The notes under the pieces: model-generated
Told to the model about the DNA's origin: nothing
What the model saw: the letters and a program-made list of their open reading frames with translations, nothing else
Databases searched by the model: none
Made by a program: the position numbers and the translations under genes
NCBI GenBank assembly: GCA_031383405.1
Contig: JANMZO010000293.1
Coordinates: forward strand, 12,494 to 76,493
Length of the DNA stretch: 64,000 nt
Direction: 5' to 3'
DNA from: JANMZO01 sp031383405
GTDB lineage: Bacteria > Actinomycetota > Acidimicrobiia > Acidimicrobiales > JANYDT01
Shown: positions 17,883 to 26,006 of the stretch, one piece after another
Layout of the letters: every line of letters starts with the position of its first letter
How positions within the stretch are numbered: the stretch's first letter is position 1

Positions 17883-17938
17883 GGGGAAACTCCACGTTTA
17901 TTCAGTCGACGATCCCGCAGTGGCGCTGCACGACGGGG
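17844..17938. repeat. Imperfect duplication of the ppk1 5' end
   Basis: The segment 17844-17879 (ppk1 codons 2-13) recurs with two small differences at 17901-17938 in the untranslated leader, in the same orientation; the first copy begins at TTCAGTCAACGATCCCGCAG. The upstream copy would encode a similar peptide, but it lacks its own ATG and runs into TGA. Confidence 0.85.
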
Positions 17939-17995
17939 ACTTGGGAACCCCAGTCATATCGCCAAGAAGAAGGACCATACGACCGGACCTGGTGG

Positions 17996-18241
17996 TCAGT
18001 TCGCCGAGGGCGGAGCGCCGAAGTCCCAATCGAGCGCAATGTTCTCACGCTCGGCGTCGTGGACCACACGGTCGTGGTTGCGTCGGAACTGGGGATCATG
18101 TCGTGGTACGAGCTGCAGGCGGGCCAGCGTACGCTGGCGGAACTCCTCAATCACCGAGCGATCGCCGTAGTCGCTCTGCAAGTCCCAGTGGGGCGACACA
18201 GGGCCGAGGTACACGATCCGCACGTGGCTCTGCGGATCCAT
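17996..18241 (-). CDS. Small soluble protein coupled to tatA (81 aa)
   Basis: A charged protein beginning MDPQSHVRIVYLGPVSPHWD, with a central helix (VIEEFRQRTLARLQLV) and the ending ALDWDFGAPPSAN. It has no signal peptide, membrane helix or recognised family. Its ATG shares the A of the tatA TGA stop (TGATG), a stop-start overlap that supports real translation and coupling with tatA. It lies between tatA and ppk1 on the minus strand. A role in Tat export or phosphate metabolism would be guesswork. Confidence 0.65.
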   Translation of the reverse strand: MDPQSHVRIVYLGPVSPHWDLQSDYGDRSVIEEFRQRTLARLQLVPRHDPQFRRNHDRVVHDAERENIALDWDFGAPPSAN

Positions 18242-18480
18242 CAGACGTCCTTCGGAGCTTCGGCGGCCTTCTTGGCGACTTCACGGGCGACAGCTTCGTC
18301 GAACTTGGCCCTTTCCGCTGCAGCGGCCGCCTCGGCCTCAGCAGCTTCACGGGCCCCTTCGGCGAGGCCTTTCTTGAGTTCGCCCTGCGCGCGGCCGATG
18401 TTGCGGGCCATCTTCGGCAGACGGCTGCCTCCGAAAATGACCAACGCGACGATTGCTACCCAGATCCATTCAGGTCCCAT
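18241..18480 (-). CDS. tatA: Sec-independent translocase subunit TatA/TatB-type (79 aa)
   Basis: Pore-forming component of the twin-arginine translocase. The sequence opens MGPEWIWVAIVALVIFGGSRLPKMARNIG, the N-terminal membrane helix plus the FGxxxLP hinge characteristic of TatA. An amphipathic helix (AQGELKKGLAEGAREA) and an Ala/Glu/Lys tail follow. ATG 18480 is the obvious start; a longer frame upstream adds non-homologous residues. The stop overlaps the next small gene by one base. No tatC is present in the window. Confidence 0.92.
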   Translation of the reverse strand: MGPEWIWVAIVALVIFGGSRLPKMARNIGRAQGELKKGLAEGAREAAEAEAAAAAERAKFDEAVAREVAKKAAEAPKDV

Positions 18481-18589
18481 GGGGATAGCGTACCCGAGGT
18501 CGCCGGCCCGAAGTTCTTCTCGACAGCCGAGCGATCCAGTGGACCTGAACCTCGGTACCGCCTCCAAGCGACGCTCACCAAAAAGGCGC

Positions 18590-18874
18590 TCAGGCTGTGG
18601 CAGCCCCGTTTGCACGACGGGCGAGAGCCCGCGACCGGCGAACCTTGCGGCGCTCGCGCTCCGACAAACCACCCCAGATCCCGAACTTCTCGCCGTTGGC
18701 CAACGCGTACTCAAGGCAGTCCTCGCGCACGACGCATCCCCGGCACACTTCCTTGGCCTCCCGTGTGGAGGCTCCACGCTCGGGGAAGAACAGTTCGGGG
18801 TCGACGCCCATGCAGTTCGCCTTGCTCTGCCATGCGGGCATTTCGGATTGTGTGTTGCCTATCCCTCGGACCAC
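18590..18874 (-). CDS. WhiB-family iron-sulfur transcriptional regulator (94 aa)
   Basis: Actinobacteria-specific [4Fe-4S] transcription factor that associates with the principal sigma factor. The four ligand cysteines are visible at residues 21, 44, 47 and 53 (C, CxxC, C), followed by the GIWGG turn (65-69) and a basic tail RRKVRRSRALARRANG for DNA contact. It is closest in style to WhiB1/WhiB2-type proteins, but I cannot assign the paralogue. GTG 18874 has AGGTGAAC upstream; ATG 18841 is the alternative start and leaves all cysteines intact. It lies at the head of a minus-strand run, divergent from the sugar transporter. Confidence 0.93.
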   Translation of the reverse strand: MVRGIGNTQSEMPAWQSKANCMGVDPELFFPERGASTREAKEVCRGCVVREDCLEYALANGEKFGIWGGLSERERRKVRRSRALARRANGAATA

Positions 18875-19357
18875 GGGTTCACCTTTTCATCTGCTCATGT
18901 TCGCAAGCGCAAGGCCTTGGTGCTGCGGACGTTTGAATAATGTTCGTTGAAAACTTGCTGCGAAATTGCGGGTGTTGATCGCACTACGACGAATCGGGGA
19001 ACCGGACCGGCACGAACTGCAAACTCGGAACTACCAAAACCAATAACCCACGGCGGGTCCTCAGCGTTGAGGTTCGTCTCACGAGAACGACTTCCACCGA
19101 GAACAACTTCCATGTAATTACGTGGCCGCAATTGTGGAGGGAAAACTTGCGCAGCGCAAGCCGAATGACCACAAATTCGCGTAGAACACCCGTTCTACGC
19201 TGCGGAAATCGCCGATCCGGCCGATTTCGGCGGGTTTTCGGATAACACGTTAACGATTGCTCTCAATCCGTGCGCGCCGGAAAGGGCTGGATCGCCTAGT
19301 ATCTGCACGCTCAAGACGGACCAATCCAGGTCCGCCGAAACTGGGGAGAAACAGTTC
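18875..19357. promoter_or_regulatory. Divergent intergenic region (whiB / xylF-like) with palindromes
   Basis: 483 bp without a gene, between divergent whiB and the sugar-binding-protein gene. It holds two near-perfect palindromes: CTTGCGCAGCGCAAG at 19146-19160, and GCGTAGAAC-ACCC-GTTCTACGC at 19179-19200. TAGTAT at 19297-19302 could be a -10 element for the transporter, leaving a leader of about 50 bp. The palindromes are candidate operators for a sugar-responsive repressor, but no LacI- or ROK-type gene is in the window. Minus-strand frames over 19195-19845 are Ala-rich antisense shadows. Confidence 0.5.
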
Positions 19358-20548
19358 ATGAACAAACAAATCAAAGGCGCGGTGCTGTTGTTCAGTGCCC
19401 TCGCCCTCGTAGGAGCCGCATGCAGCTCCGATAAGAAGGCCGCCGACACGACAGCAGCCGCCGACACGACAGCAGTAGCCGCCGACACGACAGCAGCAGC
19501 CGACACGACAGCGGCAGCAGCAGCCGAGACCACTGCCGCAGCCGCAGCCGCCGAGACGACGGTGGCAGCAGCCGCAGCCGCCGGAGGAAAGGCCGGGTTC
19601 ATCCTGCCCGACTCGAAGTCGTCGGTTCGCTGGGAATCCTTTGACCGCAAGTACATCGAGGCCGGCTGCGCAGCTGCAGGGATCACATGCGATATCCAGA
19701 ACGCTGAAGGCGACAAGACGAAGATGGCGACGATCGCCGACCAGATGCTCGCTTCAGGTGTCAAGGTTCTCGCGATCGTAAACCTCGACTCGCCGTCGGC
19801 CGTAGCCATCCAGGAGAAGGCCGCAGCACAGGGCGTCAAGCTCATCGACTACGACCGTCTGACCCTCAAGGGCAAGACCGATGTCTATGTCTCATTCGAC
19901 AACGTCGCCGTGGGCAAGGCCCAGGGCGAAGGCATCATCAAGTGCCTCGGCGGCGCCGATGCCGCCAAGGGCAAGAACATCATCCAGCTCAGCGGTTCAC
20001 CGACCGACAACAACGCGACCCTGTTCAAGCAGGGCCAGGACGCGGCCATCAAGGATTCGGGCATCGTTGTCGTCGCCAGTGAGGCTGTGCCGGACTGGGA
20101 CAACGTCAAGGGTGGCCAGATCTTCGAGCAGCTCCTCACGAAAGCCGGCGGCAAGATCGACGGCGTTCTCGCCGCCAACGACGGCCTGTCGCTCGCTGCC
20201 CAGGCTGTTCTCACCAAGAACGGTCTCAGCGTTCCGGCCACCGGCCAAGACGCCAGCCGTGATGGCCTCGCCGCCATCCTGGCCGGCACCCAGTGCATGA
20301 CCATCTACAAGCCGGTCAAGGCCGAAGCCGACGCCGCAGTTGCCGCAGCCGTTTCGCTCCTCAAGGGCGAGGTTCCTGCATCGAACGCCACCATCAACGA
20401 CGGTGCCCGTGACCTTCCCTACGTCCAGGCCGCCATCACCCCGGTCTACAAGGACAACGTGAAGGACGTCGTCGCCGACGGCTTCATCACCAAGGCCGAG
20501 CTTTGCACGGGCGACGTTGCCGCCAAGTGCACCGAGGCCGGCATCTAA
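19358..20548 (+). CDS. Sugar ABC transporter substrate-binding lipoprotein (XylF-like, 396 aa)
   Basis: Extracytoplasmic sugar receptor of the periplasmic-binding-protein type I family, closest in style to xylose-binding XylF. A signal peptide ends in the lipobox LVGAAC (lipidated Cys22). A long Ala/Asp/Thr-rich linker follows (about residues 27-82, repeated AADTTA), then the binding domain: GFILPDSKSSVRWESFDRKY, NAEGDKTKMATIADQML, VIAIVNLDS-like strand, LIDYDRLTLKG and DGVLAANDGLSLAAQAVLTK. The linker is encoded by a short tandem repeat and likely spans the cell wall. GGGGAGAAAC precedes the ATG. Followed by a strong stem-loop and then the ATPase and permease genes. Confidence 0.9.
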   Translation: MNKQIKGAVLLFSALALVGAACSSDKKAADTTAAADTTAVAADTTAAADTTAAAAAETTAAAAAAETTVAAAAAAGGKAGFILPDSKSSVRWESFDRKYIEAGCAAAGITCDIQNAEGDKTKMATIADQMLASGVKVLAIVNLDSPSAVAIQEKAAAQGVKLIDYDRLTLKGKTDVYVSFDNVAVGKAQGEGIIKCLGGADAAKGKNIIQLSGSPTDNNATLFKQGQDAAIKDSGIVVVASEAVPDWDNVKGGQIFEQLLTKAGGKIDGVLAANDGLSLAAQAVLTKNGLSVPATGQDASRDGLAAILAGTQCMTIYKPVKAEADAAVAAAVSLLKGEVPASNATINDGARDLPYVQAAITPVYKDNVKDVVADGFITKAELCTGDVAAKCTEAGI

Positions 20549-20596
20549 CCAAGGCTGTACTTCTGCCCGCTCGTTGAGCGGAACCAATAATTTGAT

Positions 20597-20622
20597 CGGG
20601 GCCCGCATTCGTGCGGGCCCCG
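20597..20622 (+). terminator. Stem-loop between binding-protein and ATPase genes
   Basis: An 11-bp G/C-rich stem (CGGGGCCCGCA, TTCG loop, TGCGGGCCCCG), about 50 nt past the stop of the binding-protein gene. There is little T-tract. Such intercistronic stem-loops in ABC operons usually stabilise the upstream mRNA or cause partial termination, so that the receptor is made in excess of the ATPase and permease. Confidence 0.65.
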
Positions 20623-20681
20623 GTGCTTTCGCCGACTTGGGGATTCGCGAATACTGTTACGTGTGGCGTCAGTCACTCGGC

Positions 20682-20714
20682 CACACGCTCCATCCACACG
20701 CTCCATCCACACGG
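20682..20714. repeat. 13-bp tandem repeat before the ATPase gene
   Basis: Two full copies of CACACGCTCCATC (20682-20694 and 20695-20707) plus a partial third copy in the leader of the ATPase gene, about 22 bp before its GTG start. Confidence 0.8.
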
Positions 20715-20735
20715 CTAGTTCAAGGGGAACACTTC

Positions 20736-21581
20736 GTGACCGAAATCGGCACACCAATCCTCGAGTTGCTCGGGGTAAACAAGAGCTTCGGCCCGGTCCA
20801 CGTCCTGCACGACGTCGATTTCCGGGTATTTCCCGGAAAAGTCACTGCGCTGGTCGGCGACAACGGCGCCGGAAAATCGACGCTCATCAAATGTGTCACG
20901 GGGATCTATCCCACAGACAGCGGGGACTTCCACTTTGAGGGAAAGCCAATCTCGGTCAAAGGCCCCAAGGATGCGGCGGCACTCGGCATCGAGGTGGTGT
21001 ACCAGGATCTGGCGCTTTGCGACAACCTCGACATCGTCCAGAACATGTTTCTCGGTCGCGAGCAGAAGCGGAGCGGCTTTCTCGACGAGCGGACGATGGA
21101 ACGCAAAGCGCGCGAAACCCTGGCCAGCCTGTCCGTTCGAACCGTCAAGAGCGTTCGAACCCCCGTTTCTTCGCTCTCGGGTGGCCAGCGCCAGACGGTG
21201 GCCATCGCGAAGGCTGTTCTTTGGAATTCCCGGGTGGTCATGCTCGACGAGCCAACCGCAGCACTTGGCGTGGCACAGACCCGACAGGTGCTCGATCTCG
21301 TGCGTCGTCTCGCCGACCAGGGGCTCGGCGTGGTGTTGATCAGCCACAATATGAACGACGTCCTGGAGGTTGCCGACCGGGTGTGTGCAATGTACCTGGG
21401 GCGCGTTGCTGCCGACGTCGCAATCAGCGACCTCCGCCCAACCGATGCCGATCAGATCATCGCCGAACTCGGTGCGGTCGGCGGAGCGGCCGAAATCAAA
21501 GACCGGTCCCGCAAACGACTGGTCGACCTGATCACCTCCGGACGATCCGGCGACATCGGTATGCAAGCCGTGGAGGTCTGA
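20736..21581 (+). CDS. Sugar ABC transporter ATP-binding protein (XylG/FrcA-like, single domain)
   Basis: A single nucleotide-binding domain of 281 residues. Walker A GDNGAGKST is at residues 41-49, then the Q-loop region VVYQDLALCDNLDIVQNMFLG, signature LSGGQRQTVAIAK, Walker B VVMLDEPTAAL and H-loop LISHN. Xylose and ribose ATPases of the XylG/RbsA type are often two fused domains; here only one is present, as in FrcA-type transporters, so it presumably works as a homodimer. GTG 20736 is chosen because it follows AAGGGGAAC at suitable distance; longer frames start inside the upstream gene. It is separated from the permease gene by one base. Confidence 0.92.
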   Translation: MTEIGTPILELLGVNKSFGPVHVLHDVDFRVFPGKVTALVGDNGAGKSTLIKCVTGIYPTDSGDFHFEGKPISVKGPKDAAALGIEVVYQDLALCDNLDIVQNMFLGREQKRSGFLDERTMERKARETLASLSVRTVKSVRTPVSSLSGGQRQTVAIAKAVLWNSRVVMLDEPTAALGVAQTRQVLDLVRRLADQGLGVVLISHNMNDVLEVADRVCAMYLGRVAADVAISDLRPTDADQIIAELGAVGGAAEIKDRSRKRLVDLITSGRSGDIGMQAVEV

Positions 21582-21582
21582 G

Positions 21583-22872
21583 ATGAACAACACGGAATCC
21601 TCCGGCTCAACCGCAGCATCGGACTTCGCTCTCGACACACAGAAGCAGGACCTCGGCTCCTTCGTCCGTAACTACGTGGCCCGACTCAAAGGTGGAGAGT
21701 TGGGCCTGCTTCCCGCAATGATTTCAATCTTCGTGCTCGGCAGCCTCTTCACCTATGCGACTCAGTCACGTTCCGGGAAGTTCTTCTCCCTCTTCAATGG
21801 AGCGAACCTCGTACAGCAGGCCGCGGCGGTGATCATGATTTCCGTTGGCGTCACATTCGTTCTGTTGCTCGGGGAGATTGATCTCGCCGCCGGATGGACA
21901 GCCGGGGTCACGGCCGGGGTCCTTGTCACCGCACTTCGAGATGGCCGTCCGTTGATCGTTGCGGCATTGATGAGCTTCGGTGCAGCGATGCTGCTCGGCC
22001 TCTTCACGGGCTACATGGTCGCCAAGATCGGCATCCCCTCGTTCGTGGTGACCCTTGCGAACTTCCTGATCTTTCAGGGGATCCTGCTGCTGATCACCGG
22101 CGAGGGAGGCACCGTCCAGCTCTCCGACAAGACGGTGAGGGCCATCATGAACAAGAACATGGGTGTCCTTGGCTCCTGGATCCTGGCCGGGCTCGTGGTC
22201 GGCACGTTCGTGTGGTCCGAGATCCGGAAAACACATCGGGATCCGGCTGGTTACCCACGGCCGGTTGCCGTGTCGAAGATCTTCGCCGTTGGGATTCCCG
22301 TGCTGGGGCTCACCCTCATCTTCTGTCGCAACCGTGCCTTCAGTAACTCAACGGTGAAGCTTGTCGGATACCCGATTGTGGTCCCGGTTGTGCTCGCAAT
22401 CGTGGCTGTGCTCACTCTGCTGCTCACCAGAACGGCCTACGGGCGCCACCTCTACGCAACCGGCGGCAACACCGAGGCGGCGCGGCGCGCCGGCATCAAC
22501 GTCGAAATGATCCGTTTGTCCGCGTTCGTGATGTGCGCCCTGGTCGCCGGGTTCGGCGGATGGTTGCTCGCCTCCCGTTCGGGTTCGGTCGACCCTCAGA
22601 TGGGCGGCAACGACACGCTGCTTCGGGCGGTCGGAGCTGCGGTCATCGGTGGTACGTCGTTGTTCGGTGGAAAGGGTCGCCTCCCCAACGCCCTGCTGGG
22701 TGGCCTGGCCCTGGCGATGATTGAGAACGGCCTACCGCTTGTCGGCAAGGCTGTGCCTTTCGGAATATTCCACGTCGACTTCAACAAGTCGGGAGTCAAG
22801 TACATGGCTTCGGGCCTGATCCTGTTCCTGGCGGCCTCCCTCGACGCCCTGAGCCGCAAGCGCAAAGGCTGA
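21583..22872 (+). CDS. Sugar ABC transporter permease (XylH-like, 429 aa)
   Basis: Inner-membrane permease of the branched-chain/ribose/xylose type. It has many hydrophobic helices, the conserved GEIDLAAGWTAGVTAG segment after the third helix (EIDLS-like motif of the family), and the coupling-loop region TRTAYGRHLYATGGNTEAARRAGIN, followed by GAAVIGGTSLFGGKGRL. Its length (over 400) matches XylH-type permeases. The ATG follows the ATPase stop by one base, so translation is coupled. Together with the binding protein and ATPase it forms a complete importer, possibly for xylose or a related pentose; no catabolic gene is adjacent to confirm the substrate. Confidence 0.92.
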   Translation: MNNTESSGSTAASDFALDTQKQDLGSFVRNYVARLKGGELGLLPAMISIFVLGSLFTYATQSRSGKFFSLFNGANLVQQAAAVIMISVGVTFVLLLGEIDLAAGWTAGVTAGVLVTALRDGRPLIVAALMSFGAAMLLGLFTGYMVAKIGIPSFVVTLANFLIFQGILLLITGEGGTVQLSDKTVRAIMNKNMGVLGSWILAGLVVGTFVWSEIRKTHRDPAGYPRPVAVSKIFAVGIPVLGLTLIFCRNRAFSNSTVKLVGYPIVVPVVLAIVAVLTLLLTRTAYGRHLYATGGNTEAARRAGINVEMIRLSAFVMCALVAGFGGWLLASRSGSVDPQMGGNDTLLRAVGAAVIGGTSLFGGKGRLPNALLGGLALAMIENGLPLVGKAVPFGIFHVDFNKSGVKYMASGLILFLAASLDALSRKRKG

Positions 22873-22878
22873 AACCCC

Positions 22879-22923
22879 GGTTTGAAGGGTAACTGTGAAT
22901 AGTTCACACCTATCCTTCAAACC
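22879..22923. repeat. Imperfect palindrome, copy 1 (hairpin repeat flanking the AbiEi/DUF559 gene)
   Basis: Outer arms GGTTTGAAGG and CCTTCAAACC with an inner GTGAA-TAG-TTCAC stem. The 43 nt 22881-22923 match 23903-23945 with one substitution, in direct orientation, 1022 bp apart. A shared GGGTCACCGG follows each copy (22931-22940 and 23956-23965). It lies 6 bp after the permease stop and could also act as its terminator. Confidence 0.9.
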
Positions 22924-22995
22924 GGTTGGCGGGTCACCGGCCCGAGCGCGCGACTTCCGCTCCCACAGCGGAGGTTCGCACGCTTTCATGGCGGA

Positions 22996-23907
22996 ATGCA
23001 CCATGACACCCTCCTGGCTTCCGTAGCCGAACGCCAGGCCGGCCTGATCACTTCCCAGGACATCCGAGCTGCCGGCCTGTCACAGAACGAATGTCAGTAC
23101 CGACTTCGAACCGGTCGCTGGACACGGATCCATAGAGGAGTATTTCGTATCGGCGGCGTTGGCATGAGTCCCCACGTGGCTCGGTGGGCGGCGGTCCTCG
23201 CAGTTGGCCAACCCGTCGCATGCAGCCATTCCACGGCCGCAACGATTTGGGCGCTCAACATTCCGGCCGACCCGACCCTCATTCATCTTCTCGTCCCTTT
23301 CGCCACGGTGGTTACCCTCAGCAACATTGTCGGCCATCGAACAACGGCCTTCTACCACGACGACGTAACCCGGATCGGCGGGCTGTCCGTGACGACCGTT
23401 GAGCGGACCATCGTCGATACTGCAAGGCTTGTCGGACCCCGGAAACTCGGACAGGTGATCGACTCAGCCTTACGCCGCAAGATGCTCGACCTCAATCGCC
23501 TGCGAAGGTGCGTTACCCGACTCGGGGCGGGGCCCAACCGTCGTACCGCATCCGTGCACCGGGCACTGGCGGAACGGATCCCCGGATACCTTCCTGGCGA
23601 CAGCGATCTCGAATCCGATGTGCTGCGAATGATCCGCGAATGGAAGCTTCCCCTACCGATACCGAACTTCCGACTCGTTCTCTCGGGCACCGTCTACCAC
23701 CTCGACCTGGCCTGGCCGGAATACCGCGTGACGGTCGAACTCGATAGCTGGGAATATCACCGCGGTCGACAAGCCTTCGACGATGATCGACGGCGCTCCA
23801 ACCTCCTGACCTCCCACGGCTGGACAGCGTTTCGTTTCACACCGAGCATGCCTCCTGCGGAAATGCGCTCCTTCCTGACCAATGCCCTCATTCTCCGGGC
23901 AGTTTGA
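22996..23907 (+). CDS. AbiEi-type winged-helix / DUF559 (Vsr-like endonuclease fold) protein
   Basis: 303 residues. The N-terminal part (ASVAERQAGLITSQDIRAAG, RLRTGRWTRIHRGVFRIGG) matches the winged-helix domain of type IV antitoxin AbiEi-like proteins. The C-terminal part (YHLDLAWPEYRVTVELDSWEYH, then FDDDRRRSNLLTSHGWTAFRFT) matches DUF559/Vsr-like restriction-endonuclease folds, with candidate catalytic Asp/Glu in LDLAWP and VELD. No AbiEii toxin partner is adjacent. ATG 22996 is the first in-frame start. The gene stands alone between two nearly identical palindromic repeats; the second overlaps its stop codon. In actinobacteria such orphan genes are common and of unknown function. A defence or selfish-element role is inference. 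Confidence 0.8.
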   Translation: MHHDTLLASVAERQAGLITSQDIRAAGLSQNECQYRLRTGRWTRIHRGVFRIGGVGMSPHVARWAAVLAVGQPVACSHSTAATIWALNIPADPTLIHLLVPFATVVTLSNIVGHRTTAFYHDDVTRIGGLSVTTVERTIVDTARLVGPRKLGQVIDSALRRKMLDLNRLRRCVTRLGAGPNRRTASVHRALAERIPGYLPGDSDLESDVLRMIREWKLPLPIPNFRLVLSGTVYHLDLAWPEYRVTVELDSWEYHRGRQAFDDDRRRSNLLTSHGWTAFRFTPSMPPAEMRSFLTNALILRAV

Positions 23908-23945
23908 AGGGAAACTGTGAATAGTTCACACCTATCCTTCAAACC
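23903..23945. repeat. Imperfect palindrome, copy 2
   Basis: The second copy of the 43-bp hairpin repeat, one mismatch (T to A) from 22881-22923. It begins in the last codon of the AbiEi/DUF559 gene and includes its TGA, and lies between convergent genes. Confidence 0.9.
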
Positions 23946-23958
23946 CGCGGGAAGTGGG

Positions 23959-25974
23959 TCACCGGCGGCCGGCTTTTCGGCTCATCGAGCGCTTCTGTTC
24001 CATGAAGTCGACCAGCACGTAGTCACCCAGGGTCTCCGGGGTGGTGAAGAAGGCTCGGCCCTTGTTCATCTGGGTGATCCGCTCGATGAATGCCTTGAGA
24101 TATGACGTGGCGTCGAGCATGAACGTGTTGATCGTGATGTTCTCCCGCGTGCAACGCATCACCTCGGTGAGTGTCGCTTCGACCGTCTCGCGTACCGGCG
24201 GATAGCTGAAGAACGGCTCCCCGTTGGGAAGGATGTGGGCGGTTGGTTCGCCGTCGGTGATCATGATGATCTGCTTCGTACCGGTTTGCTTGGCCAGCAT
24301 CCGACGTGACAGCAGGAATGCATGTTGCATGTTGGTCCCGTAGACGAAGTCCCACGACACCTCCGGAAGATCGGCGGGCTTGATTTCGTAGGCGGTCTCG
24401 GAGAAGCCGACGATGCCGAGAAAGTCGCGAGGAAACTGCGACGAGATCAGCGAATAGAGGGCCATGGCCACCTTCTTCGCAGACAGGAAATTGTCGCGCA
24501 TCGGCATCGACAGCGACATGTCGAGCATCAGAACGGTCGACGAACGGACCAGCGTCTCGGTCTGCTCGATCTCGAAGTCGTCGGGGGTGAGACGAACCGG
24601 GGTGCCTCCGCCGGAGCGGGCGATGGCGTTTCGGATCGTTCGTTCGATCTGAAGGTTGAACGGGTCGCCGAACTCATACTGCTTCGTGTCGTAGGTCCTC
24701 TCCTGTCCGACGCCGGTCCGGACAAGCTCATGACGGCCGAGCTTGTCTTTGGCCAGCTTCGAGAACAGCTCGTCGAGTGCGTTGGCGCCGATTCGCCGAA
24801 GGCCTTTGGGCGTGAGCTCAAGGCGTCCTTCCTTCTGCTCGACCAGCCCGGCCTGCTTCAGCATGTTGGTAAGTTCGCTTAGCTTCTCCAGCGCACGGGC
24901 TCCATCATCACCGAGAAGGTGGCGGGCGGCCTCGATGTCAACGTCGGCCAGGGCACCGGGCTGGGTGGCGTTTCGCATCAGGTTTTCCAGAGCATCGATG
25001 TTGCCGAGCTCCTGCATCAGGCTCATCGCCTGGCCCATACCGACGGGTTGATCACCCTCGAAGCCGTAACCCTGACCCCAGCCCATCTGGGGGAAGGCGG
25101 CCCGGAGGTTCTGGCCGAGCTGGTCCATCTGCCAGCGCAGATCCATGTCTTCCATCAACTGGTCGCTGAGCGCCTGCAACTGAGCCCGCTGTTCGGGCGT
25201 CATGGAATTGAGCATCTGCTGCGCGGCGGCCATCTGCTGGGCCATCTGCTGAAGCAGTTCATCGAGCGTTTCGGGGTTATCGGGGAAGAAGTCACCGAAC
25301 TTCTCCATGAAATTTTCAAAGTCAGACTGCGTGTCTTCTCCGGCGTTCTTCTTTTCAAGCATCTCGTTGAGCGACGCGAACATGTCTTTCATGCGAGCCA
25401 TGTCTTCGGGCGTCATGTCATTGACGCTCTTCGTCATCTTGTTGAGCGCGTTCTGCATGAGCTGCTCGCGCAGCTGATCCAGCAGTTCGTTAAACTTCTG
25501 CTGGGCTTCTTCGGATTGGAATTCGTAATTCTGCAGGTCTTTCACCATTCCGGCGAGATCCGGCGGAAGAAAGTCGAGCTGCATGTTCTTGTTCGCCGCG
25601 CTCGACTCAGCCGTTTCCTGGCGCCGGGGATCACCCGACTGCCGAGCCTGTTCGAGCATCTCCTGCAGTGCGTCGCGCTCCTGATCGACGACGTCGCGCA
25701 GACCCTGGGCAATCTCGTCGTAGACGCCACCGAGGTCGTAGTTTTCGAGGGTTTCTTCACGCCGTTGACGAAGCTTCTCCAGCATCTCGCGCAGGCCCGC
25801 GACCTGCTCACCGTTGCGGTCCTTGAAACCCTCCTGAAGCATCTTGCGGAGCGCGGCATTGAGGTCGCCGTGGTACAGGAGGTCATCGTTCATCTGCGCC
25901 ATGATGTCGTCGGCGTCGAGATCGAACCCGACCTGGGTTCCATCCCAGCGCGAGTACTTCAGTTTCTTTGGCAC
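23959..25974 (-). CDS. VWA-domain protein partnered with a MoxR-like ATPase (671 aa)
   Basis: The C-terminal third is a von Willebrand A domain with the MIDAS motif DMSLS (in LMLDMSLSMP) and the later MITDGEPT element. The N-terminal half is helical and unusually rich in Gln, Met and Leu (for example QQMAQQMAAAQQMLNSMTPEQ near residues 240-270), probably coiled coil. MoxR-VWA pairs act as chaperone-like machines that insert metals or remodel partners. GTG 25974 opens PKKLKYSRWDGTQVG. It lies 32 bp downstream of the ATPase gene, so the two form an operon. The client is unknown. Confidence 0.87.
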   Translation of the reverse strand: MPKKLKYSRWDGTQVGFDLDADDIMAQMNDDLLYHGDLNAALRKMLQEGFKDRNGEQVAGLREMLEKLRQRREETLENYDLGGVYDEIAQGLRDVVDQERDALQEMLEQARQSGDPRRQETAESSAANKNMQLDFLPPDLAGMVKDLQNYEFQSEEAQQKFNELLDQLREQLMQNALNKMTKSVNDMTPEDMARMKDMFASLNEMLEKKNAGEDTQSDFENFMEKFGDFFPDNPETLDELLQQMAQQMAAAQQMLNSMTPEQRAQLQALSDQLMEDMDLRWQMDQLGQNLRAAFPQMGWGQGYGFEGDQPVGMGQAMSLMQELGNIDALENLMRNATQPGALADVDIEAARHLLGDDGARALEKLSELTNMLKQAGLVEQKEGRLELTPKGLRRIGANALDELFSKLAKDKLGRHELVRTGVGQERTYDTKQYEFGDPFNLQIERTIRNAIARSGGGTPVRLTPDDFEIEQTETLVRSSTVLMLDMSLSMPMRDNFLSAKKVAMALYSLISSQFPRDFLGIVGFSETAYEIKPADLPEVSWDFVYGTNMQHAFLLSRRMLAKQTGTKQIIMITDGEPTAHILPNGEPFFSYPPVRETVEATLTEVMRCTRENITINTFMLDATSYLKAFIERITQMNKGRAFFTTPETLGDYVLVDFMEQKRSMSRKAGRR

Positions 25975-26006
25975 GACGACCTCCCGGCTCTTGCTACGTA
26001 TGCTTA

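Noticed and set aside
19195..19845. Ala-rich minus-strand frame over the start of the sugar-binding protein gene
   Set aside because: It is the mirror of the low-complexity Ala/Thr linker of the plus-strand lipoprotein.
22732..23004. Minus-strand frame sharing a short peptide with 23757-23942
   Set aside because: The similarity comes only from the repeated palindrome being read on the reverse strand; neither frame has a ribosome-binding site or domain.
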